From assembly GCA_963576765.1 (NCBI GenBank), contig OY755207.1:31969355-32033354 (forward strand): DNA of 64,000 nucleotides, read 5' to 3'. This DNA comes from Draba incana (taxonomy: Eukaryota > Streptophyta > Magnoliopsida > Brassicales > Brassicaceae). Of this stretch, positions 22,701 to 34,807 are shown piece after piece; the first letter of the stretch is position 1, and every line of letters starts with the position of its first letter. Position numbers and translations under genes: made by a program. The notes beneath the pieces are model-generated. The model saw only the letters and a program-made list of their open reading frames with translations, was not told where the DNA came from and did not search any database.

Positions 22701-23350
22701 ATGGGACTCGTGGGATTTTCATTGGTCTAATCTCTTTATTGTTTTTACCTACTTCATCTCATAGAAGCGAAACCATACGGAATGTACCAACAACAAGTGT
22801 TTGTGGACCAATCGGGCCATGGAAATTTCACGACAATACAAAAAGCTATCGATTCGGTCCCAAACAACAATAGCTGGTCAATTTAGCCACCTTACATATA
22901 TCAAAAATCATATATGCAAAAATGCTTACTAACGTTTTTTTCTCTCTATGCATGTATTGTTTCCTGTGAAAATCTATTACAAAGGGAGAAAATAAAGATA
23001 CCGCTTGAGAAACCATTCACAGTTATAAAGAGAGTAAGGAGAGTTGAATGGGACGACCATTACACGATGGAACAAAGCCCTACCTTTGCTACTCGTACCG
23101 ATAACACCATCGTTAAAAGCATCACTAATTCGTCGTACGGTGATCTTTTGTTTACTTTTTGCCTTTTTCTTCTTTTGATTTGATTATTTTTGATCAAGTA
23201 TAGTGTTTTCTTCTAATCGTGGGTTTTGTTTGCTTTTTATGTTTTCATAGAATACTTATAATTTTCCGAGCAAAGGTTAACAAATAAGAACCCTAGAGCT
23301 TAGGCGGTGGCTGCGTTGATTGCCGGCGATAAGTCGGCTTTTTAGTCTGT
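22701..23350 (+). pseudogene. Pectinesterase fragment (broken duplicate of the gene at 40974)
   Basis: Matches exons 1 to 3 and the upstream region of the intact gene 18 kb to the right. Visible damage: a one-base deletion at codon 3 shifts the frame. The end of exon 1 is deleted and replaced by a stop (aacaatagctgg). Exon 3 has stop codons (gcttagg, ttttag). Similarity ends near 23350, before the catalytic GFAGIQDTLW region and all of exon 4. Signal peptide, QSGHGNFTTIQKAID and WDDHYT segments are still readable by eye across frames. It is a dead tandem duplicate separated from its parent by later retrotransposon insertions. Confidence 0.85.
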
Positions 23351-23763
23351 AGGTGGTAAATCTGGATCGCGTAAAGTTACCGAGTTCAATCCAAAAAAGT
23401 AGGGGTAATTTAATTATGGTATCAAAATAAAATAAAGTAGTTGATGGACTCGAACCTAAATCGATCTAATTTATCGAAAGATGACCGATTAAACTAAATT
23501 AAAATTAATCCTATAATGGCATATTGTCGAGGGTAATGGCTAAACGGGTCATTATCTCAAAGAAACATGTGAAGAGGATAGCATGGTGTAAATCACAAAA
23601 ATCGAAAAGAAAAGCACAATTAACTTATTTCTTGCAAGCGATTGATTTTCTTTCCTTGTTGCTGTTTTGAACTTCTCTCACGTCCTGACCTTATTGAATT
23701 CATTAAGCAGCTTCCCCATACTGACTCCAACACATAAGCACTACATTCATCCTGCATTACCAC
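23351..23763. other. Intergenic, no feature recognised
   Basis: Follows the break in pectinesterase similarity. It ends at the AATAT target site (23764-23768) of the large LTR element. Confidence 0.35.
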
Positions 23764-23768
23764 AATAT

Positions 23769-24179
23769 TGTAGGAGTCGAGACTCGAACAATTGAATTTG
23801 TAGGGTTGTTGAGAAAATGCGAGACTCCTGAGTGAATCACAATGCAGAAAATGTAAACACTTGCGTTTGCTGTTAAGAAAGCTTTATTCCTTTTGATGCG
23901 AAAATTCTCTCCCCCCCCCCCCCCCTTCTGGGTGAATACAATGAACTATTTATAGCTTTTAGACTAGGGTTAATCATACAATTGGGCCAGGCCCATTAAG
24001 CATTTAAAGAGATTTTGGCCTATATTATTATTAAGCCCATTTTAATTATAGACTTAATAATATTATGGGCTTATCTTGAATTGGGCTTTTACAAGCCCGT
24101 ATATGATTTCTTCAAGCAATTTTGTAGAATCATTATCGTCATTACATCAATCTCTTAGGGGTGAAATCCGACCCCTACA
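23769..24179 (-). repeat. 3' LTR of the composite element
   Basis: Starts TGTAGG and ends CCTACA. It has CTATAAATAG as a minus-strand TATA box (23946-23955) and a poly(C) run near 23919-23933. It aligns along its length with 35869-36286. Confidence 0.9.
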
Positions 24180-24197
24180 GTTAGCCCCCCAGCTTGG
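24180..24197 (-). other. Polypurine tract (minus strand)
   Basis: Read on the minus strand, CCAAGCTGGGGGGCTAAC directly precedes the LTR start, as needed for plus-strand priming. It sets the element's orientation. Confidence 0.75.
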
Positions 24198-24485
24198 TAG
24201 TATCGAGCTAGATGATGCCAAGGTATAAACTATTGAAGTTAGAGATCGATGCGATGGACCATGAAGCTACCAGACGTTAATGTCTTATTAGCGATTTCTG
24301 GAAGTTGCAGTAATTCCATGTTGAGTTGATGCTATCGTGTTTTCCTGGACCTGCTGGCGTTGTTGAAAATGAGGTTAATAGACTGGAAAAGCTATTGGGC
24401 TCATTTAATTGGACTTCAAAGCCCGTTAGGAAAGTTGCAGGAAATTTTCCTGAAAAACCCTAGGGATTTCAGGCAATCCCTCTGG

Positions 24486-24494
24486 TATAAATAG
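24486..24494 (+). promoter_or_regulatory. Candidate promoter of the antisense gene
   Basis: TATAAATAG is followed by a leader that runs into the plus-strand gene inside the minus-strand element. It lies about 300 bp from the LTR edge and faces away from it. Confidence 0.45.
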
Positions 24495-24639
24495 ACCCCC
24501 TAGGTAGTCTATTTTTTCACCAAGTCGGCTTTTCTGCAGTAAAAAAGGTAAAAATTTCGGAATTTCCTACTCCAAATTTTTTTATTTTTTTTTATTTTTT
24601 TTTTGTCCTGTAGTGCAAATTAGGGTTTTAGTAGCATTT

Positions 24640-25600
24640 TTTTTTTTTTTTGGTCCTGTTGTGCCTTCTTCTTCCTCGCCTCCGGTCACCCGCCACTGCC
24701 GGATCTTCACCGGAATCTTCCAACGGTCGCCGGAATTCGCAGCGTGGTCTTCATCTTCACGCCACCATCGTCAGCTGTCACCGGGGGAGCTTCAATCGCC
24801 GCTGTTCATCGCCGCAGATCAGCCGTCGACGACGGGATCCAACCACCGTCGTCGACACTGCGGCCGCGTCATTGTGGAGATTCGCCTCCGTCGTCACTTC
24901 ACTATCGTCGTGACTCGCTCACCATCACCACCGGAGGAGCCAATTGGTGCGTCTTCGTCGCCGTCGCAGATCTCGGCTTGACAAACGGATCCTTGATCTG
25001 TAAATCCGCCACAGATCGGAATCCTCAGCCACCGTCACCTTCGCTTGATGGAAGCTTCGTCACCGTGGAGCTTGGCATTGCCATCGCCGTCACAAAAGCT
25101 TCGTCGTCGGAGCTTCACCACCGTGGATCCGCCGCCATCGTCTTTTGTCACAAACCGACAGCCTTCGCCGGATCTGCCTTCGCCCTTGCCGTGGAGCAGA
25201 GCCTTGTTCTGCAGCCTCGCCGTCGCTGACAGTGGAGCCAACGGATCTTCGTCGCAGGAGCTTCGTCTTCGCCGTGGAGTTCGTCGCCATCGTTCGGAGT
25301 GGCAGATCTGCCGTCGTCACGCGGCCGAAGAGGAGCCACTCGTCGCACCGGAGCCTTCACGACTCGGCGCAGAGACGGCGGAGCTTCGCCCCGGTGGTGC
25401 TATGCAGAGACGGCGATGCAGAGACGGCAGCCGTCGGTGCTCATCCTTGCCGTTGGTCAAAGGTAAAACGCTTTTGGAGCAGAAACGCTACTTCGAGCGG
25501 CAGAAACACGATTTTTGGTGAAAACGCGATTTGGGAGGCGGCGTTCTGTTTCGATCTGCCTCTGGAAAACCCTAGGTTTCGGTCAACAAGCCAACAGTCA
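24640..25600 (+). other. GC-rich simple-composition leader of the antisense gene
   Basis: Dominated by ccgtcgtc/ttcgtcgcc-type repeats. This leaves several frames open on both strands at once, with serine-, proline- and arginine-rich translations that resemble no family. I read it as leader sequence, not as protein coding. A similar but shorter GC-rich leader precedes the second antisense gene near 57050-57130. Confidence 0.5.
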
Positions 25601-25747
25601 ACAAGTCAACAGTAAACAGTAAACGGTCAGCTGGTCAACTAGTCATTTGAAGTCAACAAGTCAACGTTTTTATCCTGATTTTTGGAACTTTGAGTTTTTG
25701 ACTCGAATTCCGGGTTTTCATCGCAGTAACGGCACATCTTGGCGCAA

Positions 25748-27853
25748 ATGTCTTCTAGCGATGATGGCGGTTCAGGAGATACAGTCTTCAAGAATGCTCT
25801 GGTAGTGTTTGACGATACCGAAGTGGGGACTTTGCAGGCTACTAAGAGAGACCAGGCGCGTAGTGGACCGAAGTCTTCTAAGTCGACTCCAATGTCTTTA
25901 ACAACCATTCTTGCACTTTGCAACGCTTCTAAAGATGTCGAGTTTTCCACTCCTATTCCGGAAGATCGTGTTGATAATCCTCCAGAAGGTTACTTCACGG
26001 TGTATGAAGCTTAATTTTGGACATGCTTTTTGTGGCTTCCGATCCCTCGCGCGATTCTCGAATATCTCTGGAAGAATCACCTTGCCATTTCTCAGATAAC
26101 GCCTCGAGGGATGCGATGTTTAGTTGGACTCATGATTCGCAGTTACGAAAATGGTAGCGAGCTTGGGGTGGACTACTTGCTGAATCTCTTGATTGTAAAA
26201 AAGTGCGGTCGCAAAGATAAACTTCATTACTCCATTGACGGCAAACCTGATCTTCGCGTCATCACAGACTTCCCTCCCCTAGAGCGCTCTTGGGAGAAAA
26301 AGTTCTTCTTTGTGCGAATAAATAGTGACTCAGTCGGAGACAACCCTAAGCTTCGAAAGAGATGGGGTCACTGTGGTAGTTGACTTCGTCGCGTTTTTGT
26401 TTTTGTTTTTCTTCTTATGCTTATTTTCAGTTTAGCAATAGTCTCTATCTTGCTTGTAAGTTTGTCAAGTTCTAACCCTTTTGTTCTTACTTTTTGTTTT
26501 GCTGACTATAGCAGCACTGACAGGTTCCCGATAGATTTATTTGATCTTCGCGCCGATCTCATTACCGAGAAGTGTAGTTGGACGCAAGATTTCACTTTGC
26601 GCCGTGTTCAAGAAGCACTCATTCATCGTTTTGGAACACAACTCATAGCTTCTCCACCAGACATGTCGAGCAACGGGAAGAGATTAACCGCACGTGAGAA
26701 GAGAGATGCTCAGAATAGAGTGAGCACTACTACGAGGGCCCCACAAGGAGCTAGATCTACTGATGCGCCTAAGTCGCGTCGTCCTGAGCTTGAGCGCAAC
26801 GTTTCTGTCCACTCCAATCATCGTCATGACTCGCCACCGAAGCATTGCGATGTTTCGAATGCAAATCGCAAGCGTCCTCGAGATGATGATAGGGAAGCTG
26901 TCGTTCCAGGAGACTTATTTAGCAGCGGGAGTATGGCAGCGTCTAAGATGTCAAAGATTGTGTTTCCAGGGAACGAATTTCCTCCTCCATAAGACATGTC
27001 GAGGAGAGACATTTACCAGAAAGGTGGCCCTTCATAGCATGACGGTATGTATCTCTATCGAGCTTTACAATATTATCCATTTCGCTTCGCTTCCGTTAAC
27101 TTATTACCCTTTTGACAGTTTATTGCTTCGGTCAACGAGCTTACCAAGGGATACGAGACGGATGCCACCTCATAGAAGCGTCATGTTTCTAGTGTTCAGG
27201 AACTATGTGATGATCATAAGAAACAAAAACGTCAAGCAGAGGCTCGAGTTGCTACCTTGGAAGCTGCTGCGAAGGAGACTGAGGATCAGCGCCACAAGAT
27301 AGAGGGCACATTTTTGGAGTCTGAAGCTGAAAGGAGACGCTTGCAGCAAGAAGTCTCTAGTTTGACCGCTCGTCTAGAAGATGCAGCTAGGCTTCAGGAT
27401 GCAGCTGTTCAGATAGCTATTGATCGGGCGAAGCACAAGCTGACAACAGAGTACGAGCCGAGGATGGGGCGAGCGAAAGAGAAGCTTAAAGTACTCAACG
27501 ACAAACCCTGGACTGACATGTTAGATTTTATCCAAGTTCAGAGCAACATTAAGTTTTTGGGGCTACTTCAGAGTGACAAGGCGTCCGATCTTAGTGAGGA
27601 GCTTGTTGAACTTAGAAAACAAGAGGAAGGCTTATCGCAGGCAGAGGAGACTTTTGGGAGGCATATGCGTGAACTTGAGGAGATCCTTAAGACTCCAAGA
27701 TCTGGTGGAGTGGCTCCTGTTGCAGCGGATCCTATTCGCCAGGTGATTCAACCGGCTTCGAGCTCTTTTAGTTCGTCTGGTGATGAGGATTCGTCAGATT
27801 CTGAGACCGAGAGTGAAAAAGCTCAAGTTGAGGAGACAGTTGTTGGAGCTTGA
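25748..27853 (+). pseudogene. Antisense extra gene of the Tat-like element (Transposase_28-type, PF04195 family), copy 1
   Basis: A plus-strand gene inside a minus-strand retrotransposon. From the ATG at 25748 an acidic head leads to the family core: PPEGYFTVYEA, then LPIPRAILEYLW, ISQITPRGMR and WEKKFFFVRI. A TAA at 26012-26014 interrupts the frame exactly where the second copy in this window reads on. An intron near 26380-26512 is likely. The next part is basic and disordered (26513-26992). A separate frame at 27257-27853 gives a coiled coil rich in E, K, R and L with an acidic serine tail. Family PF04195 is annotated only as 'putative gypsy type transposon', and its role is unknown. The order head, PF04195 core, coiled coil, acidic tail is the same as at 57462-59577. 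Confidence 0.8.
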
Positions 27854-28480
27854 GGCGATTTTTCCTTAGTTTACTTTTGGTTTTTTTTTTTGTTTTTTGT
27901 GTTTTTCTTCAGTTTGGGTGGTGTTTGCCCTTTTTGCACTTTGCTTTGTTTTGTTCTGAACCTTGATTTATTCGTAATGATATGATACGCATTTTTACTT
28001 CTCGCCACAGTTTGCAGAAATGTTGTTTATAACTATCCTGACCTAGCAATAAGCATTTTTTATGTTAAAGCCAACGTTTTAGACTGAGAGAATTTGGATA
28101 AACACTCGGGTTTACGGGTGCATTTTCTACTAATGCTTCCGCTCCACTTAAGCGAACATTCTCTAGTGAGCTGACCAATGCTTTGTAAGTTGGGTTTTTG
28201 AAATGATCGTTTGGGTTTACAGAGACGCTTTCCTCTAACGCATCCATTTCTATAACGAACATTATGTATTTGTATAGCGCGCTGTGCGATCCTGCTAAGG
28301 ATGTAAAAGTCAGATCTGAAGTTTGCGAAGTAAACCGTCGCTGTGGCCAGCAGCAAGGTGTTATGTCTGTTTCGGATAAGAATTACGGCATCCGCGGAGG
28401 ATGTAAACAAAGATTGTTTGTGAAGAAGTCTATTTCTGTTAAGACTGTGTTATAAGCGAAACTGTTTAGTTAAGTTTGCT
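27854..28480. other. Spacer downstream of the antisense gene
   Basis: T-rich 3' region followed by non-coding sequence. Short segments around 28330 (ctgtggccagcagcaa) resemble the equivalent spacer of the second element near 60140. The right boundary, where Athila sequence begins, is set only approximately. Confidence 0.4.
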
Positions 28481-30257
28481 TTATCTGATTTTTTCTTACA
28501 GGAAAAACCAAGTGAGAGAGGAGGAAGTATACGAGTATACGTACCCCACCTTAGTGACTGTGGCACTTGATTGGTTCGGGTCCTGCAACATCGCGCAGCA
28601 TGAAGCTCACTCTGATCAGGAACCCGATCATCCGTATCGTCGCCAAGGCTCTAAGCACTACTATGTTCTGCAAGGAGGAACCGGGAGCTCTGCGTCTTGA
28701 TGAGTTAGTCTTACTGCATTTCGGGATGCCAGATTTAGTATCAGAGATTTACAACGAGTATCCTAGCGATCAGCGCACTAACTTTGGAGCGGTATTTGCA
28801 CATTTCCTGACGGAGAGGAAATTTAGGGCTCTCGGAGGACCGGGAAAGAAGAAGCAAGAGGTTTGTGGAAGTCTTTTAACTCCAATTTTTATCCACCACG
28901 AGATTGATTTTGTAGGCACTGAGGTAATTCCAGCACCTGCACTCTTGGACGTGCAACACCTCATTCAGAGCCGATGGTTAGTTGCGGATAGATGGCAATA
29001 CACTGACTTGGCTGGAAACCCGCAGTCCATTGCGCTACCTAGTGAGCATGTGCCTCTCACCACCATAGATAATGTGCGATTCTTGCCACCAATCGCACCT
29101 CAGGATACCGATCCAGTTGTTCCAATGCGGCACAGGAAGCGCCGCCACATCGGACGAGATTCAGACTATGCAGGTCCGAGTAGTATTCCCGCCAACCCAG
29201 AGACGAGGTTCTAGTTTCCACCGTACGAGAACCAGTTCGCCATCTCTCCGCCTCGAGAGACTTGGACCGCACCAGAGCGCACTGATTGGCAGTACAGGAG
29301 TTTTCAGAAACTCCAAAACATGATGTCTAACATTTGGAGTGCCATTTCTTGTTCACGGAGCACAGATGCGGTCCGAGGATCAGACTTTGCTGGAAGTCAC
29401 ATGCCTCCGCCTGCTGGACCTTCCACTGAGCTGAGATCAGATGATGACACAGCTGACTCCGAGGATACAATGGATTCTGAGGAGTCTCCAGAGTTCTGAT
29501 GACGAACTTCTACTCGGTGATATTTTCTTTCACCCTTCTTTCATCATTGTATTATTCCATATTTGTTTCTGTTTTTATTGAGTCTCCAATCTCTTGAACT
29601 TTTTCACACCAGAGACGGTGTGATTTAAGTCCGGGGGAGCGGTCTTGCTTTTGAGTTTGTATTTTTATTTTTATGTCAAAACTTTGTAGGGAATTAGGAC
29701 TTTATCTTATGATGATATTTGAACTACCTATGATTAACCTTCTCTCTAGTGACCATTTTTACATAGCATGGGTACAAGGAATAGCTGGGACACTTCGACG
29801 CACTATCTTCCAGGTTTCAGATTGACCAAATTTCCTCTCGTTACTGGCACTAGATTAGGGAAACGAACCATATTCAGGACTCCTTATTCTTTTTACCGCT
29901 CTTGTTGTTCCTGAATAGCTAGCTCATTTTTAGCTAGTACCCTCCTTAACCATTACCTCTTTTCAAACTCCTTGCATTCTTGTTACTTCATTGTCACATG
30001 TGCAGCATATGCGCAAAAGGGCCGGAGAGAATCGAGTCGACACTGCATCTAAATCACTCTTTCAGAAGATTTCAGAAGAACGAGCACCTGCTCACTCATA
30101 ATTGAGCACCTGCTCGGTTTTGAAAGATGATTTAATAACTAAGGAAGGGACAGCAATAATGAGCTCCACTTGGGTACGTACAACACTCCTATTTATATTC
30201 GTGTTTGAGAGACACACACTTGTAATGTATATCCCTCTTCATCATCATTATTAATTC

Positions 30258-30290
<33 letters not shown>

Positions 30291-31225
30291 GATGATGAAG
30301 AAGTGGTTATTCTGTAAAATGGAAAAAGTGTCTCTCTACACAGCGAGTATACCCAAGGTGGATGATTAGCCGAATGAGACGACAAAGAGTTTTGGAGAAG
30401 AAAGAGTGGTTTAGAGAATGTGGATATCAACGTACTCATTCTCTCTTGCAATTTAGTGCGATATCCTGCATCCTCTACGAAACATCGGGTAATCCTCAAA
30501 CACTCTAAACACCTTGAACTCCACCTCTAAATGGCCGTTAAACCCCTAGCGCCGTCTTCCCTAATAGTGTGCCTTTAGCGAGATCCTCATGCGTACTTTA
30601 AATGCGTTGAGTTTGTGTTTGGGAAATGGCTTGGAGGAGAAATGTGTTGAGGTTGTTCTGGTAAAGCTTTGCTATTCGTAATTTGGATTATGTGGTCTGC
30701 AGATTGAAAGGTTATTCGGTTCACTGAGGATAGAAGAGTTCCCGTGTTTTCAAATCCTTCTCCTTTACTTATTTCTGAATTTGTTTGAGGACAAACAAAG
30801 ATCTAAGTCCGGGGGAATTGATATATTAGTATTTTGGTCTCTTTTACGTATTGCTTCTTTAGTCTTTTTGGTTCTTTCTAGTTCCTTTTGTGTCTTTTCA
30901 GGTTCTAGGAGGCCTTCAAGCATGGATTGGAGTCAGTGGCGGTCATTGGAGCTAAATGGACGAATCTGGAGAAAAGATGGTGATTTTCATAATCGAGCAC
31001 CTGCTCGGTTTGGATCGAGCACCTGCTCACCCGAAGAATCAAAGAAGCCGTAACTCTCTGGAAAGCGGACCGACCGGTCCACGTGAGGAGACCGACCGAT
31101 CTACGCTCAAAGATCGTAACCACCTGAAGACAGACCGACCGGTCCCATGCCTGATCCGATTTTAACCTATTTTCTCTATAAATAAGAGGTAGCCACCTCT
31201 GAAAACGGTTCTGAAACATTTTCTT
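28481..31225 (+). mobile_element. Athila fragment: internal 3' part plus truncated LTR
   Basis: Plus-strand Athila sequence filling the place of the lost pol of the Tat-like element. It comprises an ORF1 remnant, a long non-coding 3' region with a 30-base A run (about 30259-30289), a polypurine tract (ccgggggaat, ending 30818) and the first 407 bp of an LTR starting TGATATATTAG at 30819. The LTR is cut at about 31225. No 5' LTR is present. Confidence 0.75.
28567..29500 (+). pseudogene. Athila ORF1 (PF03078-type) remnant
   Basis: The open frame from 28567 holds the hallmark region of the Athila ORF-1 family: IIRIVAKALSTTMFCKEEPG, LDELVLLHFGMPDLV, YPSDQRTNFGAVFAHFL and RKFRALGGPGKKK. A TAG at 29212-29214 stops it, after which the same frame continues with an acidic, serine-rich tail to the TGA near 29500. 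The start is missing, since the sequence upstream (from 28500) is already within the conserved part in another frame. It is the probable capsid-type protein of Athila. Broken and 5'-incomplete. Confidence 0.8.
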
Positions 31226-32250
31226 ATTTAGGATTCAATTAAGCGCAGCCTAGAACTCGAACATAAATGTAATATTGCCCCACTGTCGTGATGCATCAAT
31301 ATCTTTATCTAACACCCTAAATGCCTAAACTGTCGTTTGGATTCAACGATGAAGACAAGAAATAATGAATTGGTTCAATTTGTTCACAATTGATGGTAAC
31401 AATCAACTGTCGTTGGTTACACACCAATTGCTCACCAATAGTTTATCTAGCAACCTAAAGCACTGTCGTGAATAAGTTTAACTTGAATTCATAGACTAGG
31501 TGATCAAAATAGTCTATGCAATACGAATCCCAATTGATGAAGACAAATGATAACATTCCTATTTGGCTCAGTCACTATAATCCTAATTCACCATTGAAAT
31601 TCCCTAACCTAGCTAATGGACTACTCAAGCATGGAGAATAAAAACGCAGCAATCAACGAGAGAGAATTCATAATGATAATAAAAGAGATAAGGGATTTAG
31701 AATTCTTCTCAATAGATGTTGTGGAATGATTCTCCAAATGTTAGAAGCAAATCCAAGGAATGAGAATGGATAAAAATCTCCAAAAAGGTCTCTAAAGAAA
31801 CGTCAAAAGAAAACTCTCTCAAAAGAAAATGTTTCAGAACCGTTTTCAGAGGTGGCTACCTCTTATTTATAGAGAAAAATAGGTTAAAATCGGATCATGC
31901 ATGGGACCAGTCGGTCTGAATCCAGACCGGTCGGTCTGTCTTCAGGTGGTTACGATCTTTGAGCGTGGATCGGTCGGTCTCCTCACGTGGACCGGTCGGT
32001 CCGCTTTCCAGAGAGTTACGGCTTCTTTGATTCTTCGGGTGAGCAGGTGCTCGATCCAAACCGAGCAGGTGCTCGATTATGAAAATCACCATCTTTTCTC
32101 CAGATTCGTCCATTTAGCTCCAATGACCGCCACTGACTCCAATCCATGCTTGAAGGCCTCCTAGAACCTGAAAAGACATAAAAGGAACTAGAAAGAACCA
32201 AAAAGACTAAAGAAGCAATACGTAAAAGAGACCAAAATACTAATATATCA
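30819..32250. repeat. Head-to-head pair of Athila-type LTRs (fold-back)
   Basis: A plus-strand LTR start (30819-31225) is the near-exact inverted copy of 31840-32250, the start of a minus-strand LTR running 32250 down to 31226. Both begin TGATATATTAG. The arms are about 410 bp with a 610-bp spacer that is the rest of the minus-strand LTR. The palindrome includes GACCGGTCGGTC-type motifs and GAGCACCTGCTC in each arm. At 32250 the LTR abuts gag of the Tat-like element. Confidence 0.85.
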
Positions 32251-33358
32251 GATCCGCATCTGATGTTTCAAGCTCAATGAATATGGCGTAGTGCTTTAGG
32301 AATGCTGCAGACAACTGCTTGAAGTTATCAATTGAGTTCTTTTCCAGTTTCGAAAACCATTGAAGTGTTGCTCCCTTAAGGTGTTCCACGAAGAGAAGAC
32401 AGCGCCCAACATCTTCTTCGTCTTCCCTGAAGTTAGCTCGTCCTAGCGCAATTGTGAATGCCATCAAGTGCTCTGATGGATCCGTTTTCCCTTCGTAGAA
32501 AGGCACTTTGAGTCGTCCTGGATCGGAGAATTTGATTTGCCTGATACGATTTGTGAAAGGGGTGTTCTGGACCTCCGCGAGTACTCGATCAAGTTCAGGT
32601 GCTTTGCTGACTGCCTTGTGCAGCTCGGACCGAACGTCCCTCATTTCAGAGGCCGCTCGCTCTATGTTACGTCGCATCTCATCCAGCTCAGCCTTCTGAG
32701 CCTGGAAAATTGCATATCACTCCTCTTCGAACTCGGACTGCTCTGAATAGGTTATGTCGTCTTCCTCATCGTCGAAGCCTTGCTCTTGCTCTGCATTGGC
32801 GTTGCTTCGCTCAGCGTTTGTTGTCGCTCTTCCAGTAGCGACGTTCCTGGTGTTACGTTCAGTTCTCAGATTCTCTGAATCATTTGTCGCAGTTGCTGTG
32901 ACATTCGGCCACTCAGTTTTAGTTTGGGCAGTCGCGCCTTGCTCGCGTTGCGGGGTTGGCGTAGGAAGAGGTTGACGTTGCCCTCTTGGTGGCCTGGTTG
33001 GAGTTACAAAATCCAGAGACGTTGGAATTATGCGTGCTGCAGGTTGTCTGAACATACCTGCTCTTCTGTTGCCGACCCGACTTGCTGTTGCGAGAACGTG
33101 TAGTTCTTGATTGGTCTTTTCTTGCTCCTCTGTCTTCTTGAGCAGTGTCTCTAGCATTGTCTTCATACCAGTGAGGAACTCAGACGTCACAGTTGTGGCT
33201 GCTGTTGCTGGAGTGTCAGGAACAATCAAGGTGTTGTTTGTCGTTTCCCCAGTTCCAGTGTTGTCGTCTCTCGATCTGTCGTTGGTGTTGTTGCGATTCT
33301 GTTGACTGGCGATGCGTTGCTCCTCAGCAGTGAGTTGTTGACTGTCGTCTCCAGGCAT
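32251..33358 (-). pseudogene. gag of the Tat-like element, copy A
   Basis: Minus-strand frame starting MPGDDSQQLTAEEQR at 33358, a disordered Q/T/N/R-rich head ending in an acidic run. An in-frame TGA at 32717-32719 interrupts it. The frame continues without shift into the Retrotrans_gag region (RQIKFSDPGRLKVPFYEGKT, RCLLFVEHLKGATLQWFS, NFKQLSAAFLKHY). It is cut at 32251 by the inverted Athila LTR. This copy retains more of the gag domain than copies B and C. Confidence 0.85.
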
Positions 33359-33589
33359 CTTTGCTTGCGTAGTTTGCACTGTGATCTTCTTGTGTAAGAA
33401 TATCTTGCTGTCCCCTTAGTCGGCGCCAAATTGTAGGACTCGAGACTCGAACAATTGAATTTGTAGGGTTGTTGAGGAAATGCGAGACTCCTGAGTGAAT
33501 CACAATGCAGATAATGTAAACACTTGCGCTTGCTGTTAAGAAAGCTTTATTCCTTTTGATGCGAAAATTCTCCCCCCCCCCCCTTTTTA

Positions 33590-34577
33590 TGCGCTTAAGG
33601 TGTTCCACGAAGAGAAGACAACGCCCAACATCTTCTTCGTCTTCCCTGAAGTTAGCTCGTCCTAGCGCAATTGTGAATGCCATCAAGTGCTCTGATGGAT
33701 CCGTTTTCCCTTCGTAGAAAGGCACTTTGAGTCGTCCTGGATCGGAGAATTTGATTTGCCTGATACGATTTGTGAAAGGGGTGTTCTGGACCTCCGCGAG
33801 TACTCGATCAAGTTCAGGTGCTTTGCTGACTGCCTTGTGCAGCTCGGACCGAACGTCCCTCATTTCAGAGGCCGCTCGCTCTATGTTACGTCGCATCTCA
33901 TCCAGCTCAGCCTTCTGAGCCTGGAAAATTGCATATCACTCCTCTTCGAACTCGGACTGCTCTGAATAGGTTATGTCGTCTTCCTCATCGTCGAAGCCTT
34001 GCTCTTGCTCTGCATTGGCGTTGCTTCGCTCAGCGTTTGTTGTCGCTCTTCCAGTAGCGACGTTCCTGGTGTTACGTTCAGTTCTCAGATTCTCTGAATC
34101 ATTTGTCGCAGTTGCTGTGACATTCGGCCACTCAGTTTTAGTTTGGGCAGTCGCGCCTTGCTCGCGTTGCGGGGTTGGCGTAGGAAGAGGTTGACGTTGC
34201 CCTCTTGGTGGCCTGGTTGGAGTTACAAAATCCAGAGACGTTGGAATTATGCGTGCTGCAGGTTGTCTGAACATACCTGCTCTTCTGTTGCCGACCCGAC
34301 TTGCTGTTGCGAGAACGTGTAGTTCTTGATTGGTCTTTTCTTGCTCCTCTGTCTTCTTGAGCAGTGTCTCTAGCATTGTCTTCATACCAGTGAGGAACTC
34401 AGACGTCACAGTTGTGGCTGCTGTTGCTGGAGTGTCAGGAACAATCAAGGTGTTGTTTGTCGTTTCCCCAGTTCCAGTGTTGTCGTCTCTCGATCTGTCG
34501 TTGGTGTTGTTGCGATTCTGTTGACTGGCGATGCGTTGCTCCTCAGCAGTGAGTTGTTGACTGTCGTCTCCAGGCAT
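33590..34577 (-). pseudogene. gag of the Tat-like element, truncated copy B
   Basis: Same frame and same in-frame TGA as copy A. The gag domain ends at FVEHLK and reads into LTR poly(C) sequence as a glycine run. Produced by the tandem duplication. Confidence 0.85.
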
Positions 34578-34807
34578 CTTTGCTTGCGTAGTTTGCACTG
34601 TGATCTTCTTGTGTAAGAATATCTTGCTGTCCCCTTAGTCGGCGCCAAATTGTAGGACTCGAGACTCGAACAATTGAATTTGTAGGGTTGTTGAGGAAAT
34701 GCGAGACTCCTGAGTGAATCACAATGCAGATAATGTAAACACTTGCGCTTGCTGTTAAGAAAGCTTTATTCCTTTTGATGCGAAAATTCTCCCCCCCCCC
34801 CTTTTTA

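Noticed and set aside
23919..23933. Poly(C) tracts here and at 33571, 34790, 36009 and 60362 as functional signals
   Set aside because: Those in LTRs vary in length between otherwise identical copies, so they are best read as slippage-prone homopolymers. Only the repeated set at 60285-60740 was kept as a finding.
24613..25615. Several overlapping long open frames on both strands in the GC-rich stretch
   Set aside because: All follow from ccgtcgtc-type simple composition, which lacks stop codons in many frames. The translations are S/P/R-rich and match no family.
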